Shown one piece after another: positions 35,301 to 46,202 of a DNA stretch of 64,000 nt. Each line of letters begins with the position of its first letter. Positions within the stretch are counted from its first letter, which is position 1. A program made the position numbers and the translations under genes. Under the pieces are notes generated by a model that had not been told where the DNA came from, made no database searches, and was given only the letters and a program-made list of their open reading frames with translations. Source of the stretch: Drosophila persimilis (Eukaryota > Arthropoda > Insecta > Diptera > Drosophilidae); the NCBI RefSeq assembly GCF_003286085.1, contig NW_020825288.1, positions 27,900,001 through 27,964,000 on the forward strand. The letters are read 5' to 3'.

Positions 35301-36255
35301 TTGTACTTGGCTACAGTACTCATTTTTCTGGGTGCAGCCTATAATGATATTCTATTTACAGATAAACAACATCTTCAGTTACAAAACAAAGTAACCAAAA
35401 ATATAATATAATAAACCCCATTTGTTTATGCAAAGTCATTACTATATCGATTATAGAAACAGTTGCGCAATTAACGTGAAGACCTTATGGCCATAAAACT
35501 TACACGTTATTCTGATTCCGGCAATAAGTAAAACAATTTTGTGAATTAATGCTAATATGTGACATTTTAACAGCCGTAGACATAAAAACTTTTTCGCATT
35601 TATTGGAGAAAGTTTTCGTATAATATTGAAATGGTGGGATTTATGGATTGGATTGGATGGGATTTATTTACTGAATGATTTTGGGAATAAAAATGAATAT
35701 TACAGGCAAAATTTGTTTGCAATTGTTTGACAGAGAGAAGTTTCTTAGATGTTTGCTGGATCATTATTTATTAAAAATTCAGTTTCTTGTATTTTCCGTA
35801 CAAAATAAATGTTTAGACTGAATCAAATAAGTTTTTAAACGATGTTTCCAGCCATAAAATGACAGTAAATGATGACCTAAGTCACTTTCTATATTCGATA
35901 TGCCCCCAAGTTTGCGTCATGCTTCAACGTTTAATCTTTCAGAACCGCACGAAAAAAACCTCAATTAGATCACTAAAATATTATTAATTCCTGCCACCCT
36001 ACAGCGTTAGTCATGCCTGACAAATAATGAATAACGAAAACTGTTAAAAAGCGCCGATCGGACAAAAGAACACGAAGCCGCACAAAAAAAATTGACAAAA
36101 GCTAACCGCAACAATAGTACGTGAAATGTACACTCTCCCGACATTAATAAAGAATAATTAAATATAGTAATAAGTTATTTGGATTAAGGTCAAACATTTG
36201 CTACTCACTTGAGGCGCCATCGGAGGCGCTCCACAAAGCCGAGGTTCTTGTTCAT
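32320..36255 (-). CDS. alpha-Est7: Alpha-esterase 7, ortholog of Lucilia E3 (6 exons)
   Basis: Carboxylesterase of 572 residues. Exons in order of translation: 36209-36255, 33951-34263, 33702-33852, 33080-33643, 32848-33017, 32320-32793; total 1719 nt in frame. Exon 1 reads MNKNLGFVERLRWRL-K. The N-terminal block (NETIVADTEYGKVRG, IPYAQPPVGELRF, RPTPWEG, DKSVQV) matches Lucilia cuprina alphaE7, the enzyme whose Gly137Asp and Trp251Leu forms give organophosphate resistance. Here the oxyanion glycine falls at 137, the nucleophile at Ser218 (GESAG) and the active-site tryptophan at 251, all in the ancestral state. Glu is at about 352 and His at about 472. An intron inside the LLWLP-EIK region is not seen in the other genes of this window. 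It is probably cytosolic or membrane-associated, acting on lipid-like and xenobiotic esters. Intron 1 is 1.9 kb. Confidence 0.95.
34264..36208. other. Intron 1 of alpha-Est7, noncoding
   Basis: 1.9 kb with no supported gene. It contains CAGATACA repeats at about 34474-34501 and a (GA)n run at 34821-34841. The remainder is AT-rich. Confidence 0.6.
34821..34841. repeat. (GA)n microsatellite
   Basis: 21 bases of uninterrupted GA in alpha-Est7 intron 1. Confidence 0.9.
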
Positions 36256-37761
36256 GTTCGACGACGGACGGACGGTCTAGTTAACCATAAACGAACCGAT
36301 CAGTATTCTTTCTATAATTAGATGTCCCACGATCTCCAAAATGCGTTCCGTTGCGTTCCAGCGGCAAACTGAAACTGAAATTAAAAACAAACTTTTTCAT
36401 ATGGAATTCCAGCCGGCGGCCGACGAGAGCGAGCCAGCAGGCAGAATAGGCGAAAACAAGTGGCAAAAAAAAAATTTAAAAATATACTACATTAACACAA
36501 ATATCGGAATACAAATTAAACAAAAAAAAAACAGACACACACAGAAGAAAGAGTGGAGAAAGACAGGGGTGAGCGAGCGGAGAAAGAGAGGAGAGGAATA
36601 TGTATGGCAGAAAGCAGATATTGTATTTTCAAGTGCGGAGCCAGAGAGATAAACAGAAAACAGCAGCAACAGAAACCAGAACTGGAAAAAGAAGAGAGCA
36701 CAGAGTCGAATATTTAGATACTCTAGCATATACAAGATGGTTGAGTCACCTTTGGCTTTGATTTATGTGGAAATGTATGATACAAGTTTTTGTAAGTGGA
36801 ACAGAGCTTACAGTCAAAGTCTTTGATAACCTGACATATACTATATTGGCTGTATGAGATAAACTTAAATAAGATAGGTTCAAAATTTCTATGAGTTTAT
36901 CCATAAAGTTTGTTGTGTTTGGTTTTATTAACAAAGTGAAAGTTGATGGTGTACTTAATGGAACTCCAATTAGTACAATTTATTAGATTTTTACAAAATC
37001 AAAGTGTATTCTCATTATCTATTTTTTAGAATCACAAATGATTTCCTCGAATGAGTAGCAAATATCTTCCCAAAACAAGTATACCCTCCCATATATTAGT
37101 GTATACTAAAATCACAGTAACAACAACCGATCATTGAGCCGTGGAGAACGTAGAGAAGATGGAGAAGCGTGTGGGCTGTGTAGAGAGCTTTTGGTTTTTG
37201 TGGGGGCTTTGGAGCAGCGCACAACACCTCTTTAGACGCGCCTCAGGCGAATGCATAATGAATCGACACTGCGCAAAATGAAATCTTTATAAGCGAAGCA
37301 TTTTTTAGCACTGTAGACAAAGTTCTCAAGTCTTAGCTTAGGTCAGTCGAAAAGCCGGTTGTCGAAGAGTGGGTCAACGTCGACGTCAGCACTAAGCACC
37401 AAACACCACTGTGATCGTGCCTGCGAAAAAAACACTGTAAATAAAACGAAACAATTTTACGGGCAGTTTTACGCATCGCTTGGACAAAAGCTCGGAGATG
37501 TGGAGAGGGGCAAAAGCTGTTGCACAGCTTTGGAATAAGCTTTAAAGCCAAAGCTTGCAAAGCAGTTACGGCCTGCAAGTGTATGGTATATAAAAAATAA
37601 TCTAAAAATCGTATAGCAAGGGTTTTAAAATGAAGAAATTTTGATGGGACATTGTAGATCATTTTACAGAAATTTGTTAGTACGATTTTTAGCACAAATT
37701 ATTGGTAAATTGTGGCCCGCATTGCCTCTCAGAAGTAGAATACTTTTAGGAACACATTTAT
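36256..37761. other. Alpha-Est7 5' flank to alpha-Est6 3' end
   Basis: No coding gene is supported. The alpha-Est7 promoter is expected near 36370. A purine-rich stretch of AG and AAA runs covers 36460-36700, and its open frames are low-complexity. Confidence 0.5.
36367..36378 (-). promoter_or_regulatory. Tandem initiator-like sites of alpha-Est7
   Basis: The minus strand reads TCAGTTTCAGTT, two copies of the Drosophila initiator TCAGTT, about 115 bases upstream of the start codon. The same doublet occurs upstream of alpha-Est5. Confidence 0.4.
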
Positions 37762-39602
37762 TCAGGCACCATAAAGTTTAGCCTTATTATCATATAGACG
37801 ATTCCACACCTCCAGGCCATCCTTTTCGTACTGCGTTATAAACTCTAGCTGATATCCTATATTCATAGCCTTGTAGGGCATCTTTTCGGTGAGGGGTGAC
37901 CAGGGCTCCGACTTCGTTTCGGCACAATTAGGATCTCCAGTCTTCGCAAAGGCTGTCAGAATGCCCACCATCCTTTGTATAGTGAGATATTCAGCAGAGT
38001 CCAAGGGCAGTTTCTGTACGCCCTTCTTGTGAAACACATAGCCCATGTCATCGGCATGACAGACACCCCGCTTGATGTCATCGCCGCATAAGCGATTTCG
38101 CATTAGATTAAAACTCGAGGAATCAAAGTCGAAGCGGTACAGATAGGTGGGGGCCTGGGCATGGGCCAAGCGAGAGCGTACAACGCGATGTATACCATGC
38201 CAGAAGAGTTTGTAGCTGAAGAGCTACAAAAAAGAGGAATTATAAGTAAATCTAAACCAGAGATGATTGGCTACTCACATCCAGAGTCTGCATCACATTC
38301 TGTTTGGTTATCCCTTGGGGTCCATAGTGATATTTGACTAGTTCCTTAGCACTAGCCTTGCGCACCTCTTCGGACATCGTGAGAAACAGTTCATTGGGCA
38401 GCACCATTGATGGTTCCTGTTTGAGGTAATCCAGCATAATGCCATTGCTCAGCTTGCAGAAGGGATAGAAGACCAATCCTTCGAAGGAGGTGCCGCCCAG
38501 CAACAGGGGAACCTCTGTGGACCAGGCATCCCTCATCATGTCCAGATATGGCTTCTGGACCAGACCCCTCTCACACTGGGCCTCTTCCACGCCCGGCACA
38601 AACGGATAGAGAAAGCCAGAGCATCGATCGTGAAAGGTGTAGGCATTAAGAGCGTACTGCACCAATTTCTTGGCCTCCACCCAGCGAAGGTACCGCAGCA
38701 TATCCTTCTCCCTGCGTGGTCCCACATAGCCAGCAGCCAGTGCCAATTGGCAGTACAAACTGGCTCGACCCGGGATCTGTGCCCACGGATTCAGCATCGA
38801 GCCAGACATCATAATGGCCTTATGGAAGAGGCACTTGGCCTGCGGCAGGCACATCATGAAATGCACCCCCACAGCCCCTGCGCTCTCGCCGAAAAGCGTG
38901 ATGTTCTCCGGATCGCCATTGAAGTGCTGAATATGCTGTTTGATCCACTTGAGAGCCAGCAGTTGATCGTGCAGTCCCGCATTGCCGGGGACATTCGATT
39001 CGATGCTGGGCAAACTGAGAAATCCGAGAGCGCACAGCCGATAGTTGAAGATCACGTACACAATGTCCTTGGACATCAAATAATCCGGGCCGTACTTCTT
39101 CCGCGTGGCACCGCCAGTGCGAAAGGCACCACCATAGATATAGACCATGACGGGAAGAGGAGGCTTTGTTTTATCGAACTGAAAGAAAGAAATAAGTATT
39201 CAAAGACGCCACTTGATCTCCTGATCCTTCACTCACGTGCTTGGTGTAGACATTCAGGTAAAGGCAATCCTCACTGCCAATGGTGCTGCCTCCAAGTAAC
39301 TCCATCTGCAGGGGTATGTCCCTTTCCTGTTGGGCATCTAGCTCCTGACCCTCCCATGGATCTGCGGGCTCTGGGGCCACAAAACGGAGATCAGCCAGCG
39401 GTGGTTTGCCAAAGGGAATGCCCTCAAAACTGAAGAACGGATCGCCATAAATGCCACACTGTCGGCGACCCTTCACACGGCCCATGGGCAGATCCACGAT
39501 CTTTGTTTCAGCATAACTACGTCTGGGAGTAAGACGGAGAGACCTGCACACCAACTGCAGATACTTTTTGTGGTTACAACCTGGCACATAAGGTTTCCAC
39601 AT
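37762..39602 (-). CDS. alpha-Est6: Alpha-esterase 6-like carboxylesterase (3 exons)
   Basis: Carboxylesterase of 575 residues. Exons in order of translation: 39237-39602, 38279-39178, 37762-38223; total 1728 nt in frame. Unlike most neighbours the N-terminal exon is undivided, starting MWKPYVPGCNHKKY. The start at 39602 is supported by an initiator and TATA-like box just upstream. The intron in the CALG-FLSL region is absent. Catalytic set: GESAG with Ser about 221, TSFEGL and VCHADD. The oxyanion loop is YGGAF rather than GGGF, shared with alpha-Est5. The sequence is rich in extra cysteines (RLCALG, MCLPQAKC, RCSGF). No signal peptide is apparent. It sits head-on to the Rtnl2 3' end, only 128 bp away. 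The symbol comes from order. An alternative start using an acceptor near 39544 plus a separate upstream exon cannot be fully excluded. Confidence 0.9.
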
Positions 39603-39659
39603 AATAAAATCTAATTTATCGAAACATTTGAACGAAGTCTTAAACCTTTTTTGATGGCC

Positions 39660-39690
39660 AACTGAGATCAGTATTGCATATAATTATAAT
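39660..39690 (-). promoter_or_regulatory. Candidate alpha-Est6 core promoter
   Basis: The minus strand has TATAATTATA at 39679-39688 and initiator TCAGTT at 39660-39665, correctly spaced at roughly 25 bases. This gives a predicted leader of about 60 nt before the ATG at 39602. The promoter would lie in the Rtnl2 3' flank. Confidence 0.45.
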
Positions 39691-39730
39691 TTACATATTT
39701 CGATCTCAATACAACAAATAAGAACTACAT

Positions 39731-40751
39731 TTATTTGGGAATCGGTGTCACATTTAGGACGTCACAGTCGGCGCAGCTACAGTCAGGGCTGTAGGTATGA
39801 TCCAAGAAGTCCACATTCTTTTCTTTCTTCTGTTTCTTAGGGGCTATGTCTTGGTTGGCCACCAGTGTCACATCCAAGACGTTACACTCGGCACAGCTGC
39901 AGTCAGGGTCATGCCCCTCCTCAAACATCGCAAAGAGCTTCAAATCTTGTTCTTTCTGCGGAATATTTTCAAAATTTGCAGTTGTATTTTGTTCCTTAAT
40001 GGTGTCCTCTTTAGGTTCTTCAATGTTTTGCTTGTTGGATTCACAAGTCGGGGGTTCAGCGTCCTGGAAGTGGACTTCATCTTCATCTTCTTTTTGGCTT
40101 TGAATAAATCCTATTTTGATCAGCAACTTATCAAAGTCTGTCTTCTTTAGATCGTACAACTTTGGCAAAGTAAATACCAAAATATGACCTTAAAAAAAAG
40201 AATGGAATCCTGATTTAAAATCTATAAAATAGAGATGGAAAAAACTCACCCATCAACAGCAGATTCATGAAATTCAAGTAATCCCCAAGCATATTAATTA
40301 AACACAGTCCGGCCAACATCTTCAACGATTCTTGCAGATCCTCCACAAGCAGCAGCCCAATCATTTTGTTAATGAATGCATTCAACTTCACGACAGCCAC
40401 TCCGGCCAGACGCATTGTCTCCTCTTCTGGTATGTTGCATGTCATCAAAACATGGAACCGATACGAATAGTATTCCTCATTGTTGTTCCTTCTGTTCCAC
40501 AATTCCAGGACCTCCACGAAGAAGCGATACCCCATGGCGCCAAGGATGATGGTGATGGCCAACATGCTCACCACACTGATTGCCGAATGGCTTATTGTGT
40601 CCACCAACAGGATCAGAATGATCGTAAAAACAAACAGTGTTCGCAGAAAGTTGCGCCACAGTACCAGGTTCTTCAGTTCCATCAGCAGCTGTCCAGTGCC
40701 TTGATCCTCCAGAGGACGTGGATTAATGCCAACAGCGTTTTGCGTAGCCAT
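39731..40751 (-). CDS. Rtnl2: Reticulon-like protein (Rtnl2)
   Basis: Endoplasmic-reticulum membrane-shaping protein of 319 residues in two exons (40250-40751 and 39731-40188; 960 nt in frame). The start is the ATG at 40751; the frame is open upstream but without an ATG. The reticulon homology domain fills about residues 22-185. It starts at MELKNLVLWRNF, has two long hydrophobic hairpins separated by a hydrophilic loop, and has LLLVEDLQESLKMLAGL before the second hairpin, as in other reticulons. It then has FTLPKLYDLKK in place of the usual P-x-x-Y-x-x. The tail after about 200 is acidic and lysine-rich and ends in two copies of a DCSCA-E/D-C motif (about 263 and 303). It lies between alpha-Est6 and alpha-Est5. 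The symbol rests on family and on remembered position of Rtnl2 in the D. melanogaster cluster. Confidence 0.88.
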
Positions 40752-41159
40752 TTCGTAAAATTTCTTATTAATCAGAGAAAAATGAAAGCGCACTCGTTCA
40801 AGTTCTACGAATTCTTTTAGTATTCAGGGAAAACTATTTTTGCTAGGCCAACTATTGATTTTGAAACCAAAACCAAAAAATGATATTGTATGTGACTCAA
40901 AATGAATAGATTTATGATCCAAAGCTTACTAGATCTATAATGGTGTGACTGTCTATCGATATCCCGATTGCCAGGCAACAGAGGGGCGTTACCACATGAT
41001 GCGGTACAAGTGTAACCGAAACCATTCCTTACATGCACAAAAGTAGTTAGAAAATAGAATTTTCAAACGTTTTTAACACAATTTTTTTTTTTAAACCATT
41101 TTTCACAGAATTTCCCTTTTTGTTTATGGATCCCTAGAATATGAATGGACTGTGAATCC
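40752..41159. other. Rtnl2 5' flank to alpha-Est5 3' end
   Basis: 408 bp without a gene. It holds a perfect DRE palindrome at 40954-40961 and near-matches to the motif-1 core promoter element (CAGTCACACCA, CGGTTACACTT on the minus strand). Confidence 0.6.
40954..40961 (-). promoter_or_regulatory. DRE element, probable Rtnl2 promoter
   Basis: Perfect TATCGATA about 200 bases upstream of the Rtnl2 start codon, flanked by motif-1-like sequence. DRE and motif 1 mark broadly expressed TATA-less promoters in Drosophila. Confidence 0.55.
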
Positions 41160-43183
41160 CTAGAATAAATTCTCTGGCTTATAAATGCTATCCCACACAA
41201 GAAGTTTCTCATACTCCGGCAGATCCACAATCTTAACATCCTCACTTATGTTGACCACACGCTTGGGCGCCGACTTTTTCGCTGGCTGCCAGTCCACTTC
41301 GCTAATTTCGGCACAATTCGGGTTGGAATTGGCAGCAAATGCCGTCCAAATGCCAATCATTCTCTGAATGGTGCGATATTCCCCTGATGTTTTCTCCAGT
41401 TTCCAGGATTCAGAGTTACGGAACAAATAGCTCAGGTCATCGGCATGGGCAACGCCTTTCTGTATGTTGTCGCCGCAGAATTTCTTACGATAGAAATTAA
41501 AGTTCGGGGAATCAAAGTCAAAGCGATAGAAATATGTTGGGGCACGGGCATAGGCGAATCTGGCCTGCAAAGTGCGATTCAAGCCATGCCAGAAGACCTT
41601 ATAGGAATAGTACTAAATGGGGAGATAGATACAAATTTAATAAAGATACAAATATCTGAAATATTTGTACTCACATCCAGCATATTCATAAAAAGCTTAG
41701 AGCTTGGTGTAGCATCGCCAAAGGTCATCTTGAGCATTCTCTCGCTGTACTCCAGATTCTCCTTCTCCGTACTAATCAAACGCACATCATGGGGGACCAT
41801 TTTCAGGGGATCCTGGCTTAAGGTATCCAAACCCTTGAGATTAGCCGCCACAGCGGGATACATAAAGAGACCCTCAAACGATGTGCCACCCAGCATTGCA
41901 GGCAGCTCGTTGGTCCACGCCTCGCGGGCCATTTCCACTGGCGATTTGGGCACCACGCAGTCCTCACCCACATACGACTCTATCGTGGGTCCAAAGGGGA
42001 AGAGCATACCATTCCGGCGATCCTCGGGCGTTAACAAACTGTGGCGAACTAGCTCCAATGCCGGCACCCCTCGCAAATGCTCGAGCACCTGTGCATCCAC
42101 ATTCTCACCCGTGTAGCCATGGTGTTTGGCCAAGCGATAGGCAAAGTCCGATCTCGCGGTATTCGCCCAGTAGTTGTGGACGGTCCCCGACATCGGTATG
42201 GCTTTGTGGTAGAGTCCTCGCGTCTGCTCTGTGCACATCATGAAATGTGTGGAGCATCCGCCGGCACTCTCGCCGAAGACCGTTATATTTTCGGCATCGC
42301 CATTAAAGTGGGAAATGTATTTCTTGACCCATCGCAGAGCCAGTACCATATCCTTAAGCCCCGCATTGCCTGGAACTTTGAGACTGGGATCCGTGAGGGA
42401 CAGAAAACCTGTAAAGAGAATTTTGAGAGGAATATTAGTCGGTTTACGTCTTCTGGTGTGGTCTGGATGTGGTTTGCGAATTTTGATTAGCACTCATGAA
42501 AATATTGCACTATCATATCATAATCGTACAACAGCGTGAGAGTTTGAACCCTAACGATAACATTAATTATTGATAAGATACCCACTCACTCACCCAAGCA
42601 GTCCACACGATAATTGAAAGTCACCAACAGAACATCTTTGGCCATAAAATAGTCAGGAGCATATAATTCGCGTGTGGCCTCGCCCACGGTGAAGGCCCCG
42701 CCGTAAATGTAGACCATGACCGGCAGAGGTTTTTCGCTCTACAAAAAGAAAACAAACAAAAACATCAATTATCATAATCAATACGATTGATTGTAGGTCT
42801 CTCTCTCTCTCTCTCTCTCTCTATCGCTCTCACCGGCTTGGCATAGACATTCAGATACAGGCAGTCCTCGTTGCCCTCGATCACCTGTGTCATGAAATTC
42901 TTTTGCACTGGCTTCTCCGCATAGTGGCTACAGTCCAGCACACCAGTCCACGGCTCTACGGGCACGGGGGCCCTGAAACGCAGCTCGCCAATCGGGGGCT
43001 TGGCAAAGGGCAGCCGCTCGTAGCTGTAGTACGTATCATCGTACAGGCTTTCACGCTTCACGCCCTTGATCTTGCCCAGCGGCAACGTAATTACACATTC
43101 GTCTGCTCTGCTAATGGGGAAATCACATTTACTCAAATGAAAAGCACAAATTCATTTCCATAAACCACTCACGCTTTAGTCAT
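41160..43183 (-). CDS. alpha-Est5: Alpha-esterase 5-like carboxylesterase (5 exons)
   Basis: Carboxylesterase of 539 residues. Exons in order of translation: 43173-43183, 42834-43110, 42594-42738, 41675-42408, 41160-41612; total 1620 nt in frame. The first coding exon is only 11 nt (ATG ACT AAA GC|GTGAGT), giving M-T-K-A. Catalytic set: oxyanion loop YGGAF (not GGGF), GESAG with Ser about 192, TSFEGL and VAHADD. The N-terminus is about 26 residues shorter than in alpha-Est7, as in alpha-Est4. Exon 3 is two codons shorter than the usual 151 nt. The exon 2 acceptor is a TAGCAG tandem, so two forms differing by one arginine are possible. A (CT)n run lies in the intron next to the exon 2 donor. 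No signal peptide is seen. The symbol comes from order. Confidence 0.92.
42799..42822. repeat. (CT)n microsatellite
   Basis: Twelve CT units in the intron right after alpha-Est5 exon 2. On the transcribed strand it is a GA run beside the splice donor. Confidence 0.9.
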
Positions 43184-44156
43184 AGCTCTGGTGTGACGGT
43201 CTGTTCGCCGCGCGTGTTTTCTGTCAACTGAAACTGAAAAAAAAGCTACACAGGGGTCGCGTAAAACATGTCCACTGATAGAGCTTTTCCGTTTGTAGAG
43301 TTATCTGGAATTAGTTATGGTTCTATGGAAGATCTCTTATCAAGCTAAGGGGTTAATTAACATAGGTTTGTTGTTGTTCAGGAGATAATGCTGGGTTTTA
43401 TACAAATTAAATTATAAATCGTATTAAATTAAATGTTAAAAAAAGATTAGGCGGCTATTTCCTTAAACTTTGAAGGTTTGACAGCAGAAGGCAGAACCGA
43501 CTAAGGGGCACTGCTGCATTACGCGTACATGTTCGAAATTATAACGATTCAATAAACTTTTAAATGCTACAAATTTCGGAATATGTGTGCATCATAAACT
43601 CCAAGCCAAAGCTTTTTATTTGCAGAAACGCAACCGAGGGGCGCTGCAGCATGTCGCCGAACACGTTTGGAGAGAAATTTAAGAGTTTTTAAGGAGCTAT
43701 AAACTAAACATTAAAACTATTTACTGGGAACTACTAAGTATCTTTTAATGAATTTATGTCAGAAGCCCTTCGCGTTATGTGTTTTGCTATAATATTGTCT
43801 TTCCCTGTACTTCTTGAGTACCGGAGTACAAAAATAGTTTTGAATCGTGTATTCCTATCTTATCCATCAAATTTTATATACCAAAAAGTAAGTCTAAGGC
43901 CTTGCGCAATGCATAAAGTGTTGGATATAAACCAAAAAGTAGAGATAATCTTTTAGACAACAAGCTAAAAAAATCTTTCGAAAAAACACCTCAAATATCT
44001 GGCATCTCTTAAAGCTAACCCCAAACCTAACTAAAGCTCTTATCTTTGACAAATTATAAAGAAGATTTTGAAAAATTTCCAGACAAGCACACAAGATTGA
44101 TAAGCAATCGATGGCCATCAGATTAGATTTGGGGTTTATTGGGTGCCATGCTATAC
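43184..44156. other. Alpha-Est5 5' flank to alpha-Est4 3' end
   Basis: No gene or pseudogene is recognised. The alpha-Est5 promoter lies at the left end. Two vaguely similar GC-richer stretches occur near 43485-43545 and 43625-43680. Confidence 0.5.
43226..43237 (-). promoter_or_regulatory. Tandem initiator-like sites of alpha-Est5
   Basis: The minus strand reads TCAGTTTCAGTT 43-54 bases upstream of the start codon, the same doublet as in alpha-Est7. An AGACC downstream-promoter-like match lies near +28. Confidence 0.45.
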
Positions 44157-45951
44157 TTAAAACAGAGCCACGCCAGCCTGTTCGTACAGGCGTTGGTAGA
44201 ACATTAATTTCTGTCGCTCTGGCTGTGCTATGAACTTCAGTTCTTCATTTATATTAAGGATCATGCGTGGTCCGAATCGTGTGACGGGCTTCCATTGCAC
44301 CAAAGGTTTGGTTAGCTCTGCATTGGGGTCAGAGGTGGCGGCAAAGCTCACAAGCATCGCAACCATGCGACAGATGTTGACGTATTCCGGTCGGGATTTA
44401 TCCAGCTTAAAGGTGGCGGGGATCACATAGATGTACCCCAGTTCATCCACATGGCTCACGCCGCGCTGCTCCTTACCAAAGAACCGAATGCGATACAGAT
44501 TAAAGTCCGGGGAATCAAAGTCGAAGCGATAGACGTAGGTGGGTGCCTGTCCATACGACAATCGTGCCATTATAAAACGCTCCTGCGAGTGCATCATGTT
44601 GTGGGTCCAGAGATCTGTCAATCCATCCGTGTGCTCCATGACCAATCGATGACCGTGTGCCTGACAGAAATAATCGAGCAGCGACTGGCCTAGCTGTCGC
44701 CGCTGGCCAGGGTCGCAGCGATTGAGCAGCGTCTGCGGCAGGACACACTCTGGATGCTTTTGTATCTGCTGCAGGGCTGTAGCATTCCTTAAAATCGGAT
44801 TAAAGGTCAGTCCTTCGCCGCTATTGGCGCCTATAATCACGGGTATGCGATTACTCCACGCCGTACGCTGCAGGACAATTGGTTCCGACAACAGCACCGC
44901 CTGGGGCGTCACATAACTCTCCACTGATGGCACAAAGGGCATCATACGACCCAGCTCTTTTTCTAGGGGCGTCCAGAAATCTGCAGAGACCAACAGTTTT
45001 GGATCAGCGGCAGCTATGAACTCAAACACTTTCGCATCAATATTCTCGCCCTCGTAGCCCAAGTGCTTGGCCAGACGATACTCCATATCGGGCAGGCGAT
45101 TCAGCTCTGGGGAGACGCCAGCCATGAGCACGGCCTTGTGGAAGAGACCCTCTGTTTGGGGTGTGACCAGCAGCAGTTGCACGGCCATGCTGCCAGAGCT
45201 GTGCCCAAAGAGGGTGATCCTTTCGGGATCGCCATTGAAATTTCGGGCATTTGCCTTGATCCATTTGAGGGCTAGAATGAGGTCCTTGAGGCCAGCATTT
45301 CCGGGAATCTCCAGCGATGGATCCGCAAAGGAAAGGAAACCTAAGAAATGAGAGATATAAAAGATGCCTCCTCTTCAAGCTCCACTCACCCAAAGGACCC
45401 AATCGGTGGCCAATGCTTATGTGAATGACATTCTCGCGCATGAAATAATCCGGTCCCCAGGCGCGCCGTGAAGCATCGCCGCCCTTGAAGCCTCCACCAT
45501 GGACGTAGACCATCAGCGGCAAGGGCTCTTCGCTTTTCAACTAAAGAAAGAAATCCATAAAACAGAATCCTCTCAAGTTAAACCCAAAATTTCTCACCGT
45601 TTTCATAGAGATATTCAGATATAGACAATCCTCGGAGCCCTCCACTTGCTTTGTATAGCTGCTCACTTGGATGCACTTGTCCTGCGGCTTGCTACAGTCC
45701 CGTATCCCATGCCAGGGCTTCAGCGCATGAGGCTCCTTAAATCGTAGTGTACCCAACGGGGGAACAGCATATGGTATGCCATCAAAGCCATAAAACTCCT
45801 CATCGTATAGGGTTTTTAGCAGCACACCACGCACTCGGCCATGCGTTGTCTCCACCACTGGGGAGGTGGCTTCACTGCTGCAAAAGTGGAAAGAGAAGTG
45901 CAACTAACAGAACAATTCGATGGCTAATGAATATACTCACTAGTCGGCCAT
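44157..45951 (-). CDS. alpha-Est4: Alpha-esterase 4-like carboxylesterase (4 exons)
   Basis: Carboxylesterase of 541 residues. Exons in order of translation: 45941-45951, 45598-45877, 45390-45540, 44157-45340; total 1626 nt in frame. Exon 1 is 11 nt (ATG GCC GAC TA|GTGAGT), as in alpha-Est5. The last exon is 1184 nt because the intron before the C-terminal segment is absent. The nucleophile elbow is GHSSG (Ser about 195) instead of GESAG. The oxyanion loop is HGGGF, and the acid (NSGEGL) and His (VSHVDE) are kept. Several conserved positions differ from neighbours (HISIGHR for the usual VTI-NYR). It may have altered substrate range but looks active. The symbol comes from order. The frame is intact, so it is not a pseudogene like the alphaE4a copy described in D. 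melanogaster. Confidence 0.92.
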
Positions 45952-45981
45952 CGTATCTGTACGCCAACAGCCTCAAACATA

Positions 45982-45987
45982 GACTGA
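45982..45987 (-). promoter_or_regulatory. Candidate initiator of alpha-Est4
   Basis: Minus-strand TCAGTC 31-36 bases upstream of the start codon, with ACAGATAC at about +27 to +32, compatible with an initiator plus downstream promoter element. Confidence 0.35.
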
Positions 45988-46202
45988 AACCCCCTCTTCA
46001 GCGTCCATAACATTATCGAGCAAACGGATTGAGATAGCAGCAGCTTATCAACCTGAAAATATACTGATCGTTCTCTCTGTCGTATCTCAAAACAGCACAA
46101 ACAAAGCAGAGACAAGAGGCTATCGTGGGTGCCCACTATTTGGAAATTTTTTAATGCACTTGGAATTTCGACAAAACATTGAAAAGGCATTTTTTTGAAG
46201 TG

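Noticed and set aside
38630..39433. 267-codon plus-strand frame opposite alpha-Est6
   Set aside because: Antisense shadow that also crosses a real intron; no domain.
40752..40793. Extension of the Rtnl2 N-terminus
   Set aside because: The frame is open but begins with a GTG codon; the ATG at 40751 is the first proper start.
43485..43680. Possible esterase pseudogene between alpha-Est5 and alpha-Est4
   Set aside because: Two loosely similar GC-richer stretches show no esterase motif (no GESAG, EGL or H-x-D relics), so I could not support a copy like the alphaE4a pseudogene.
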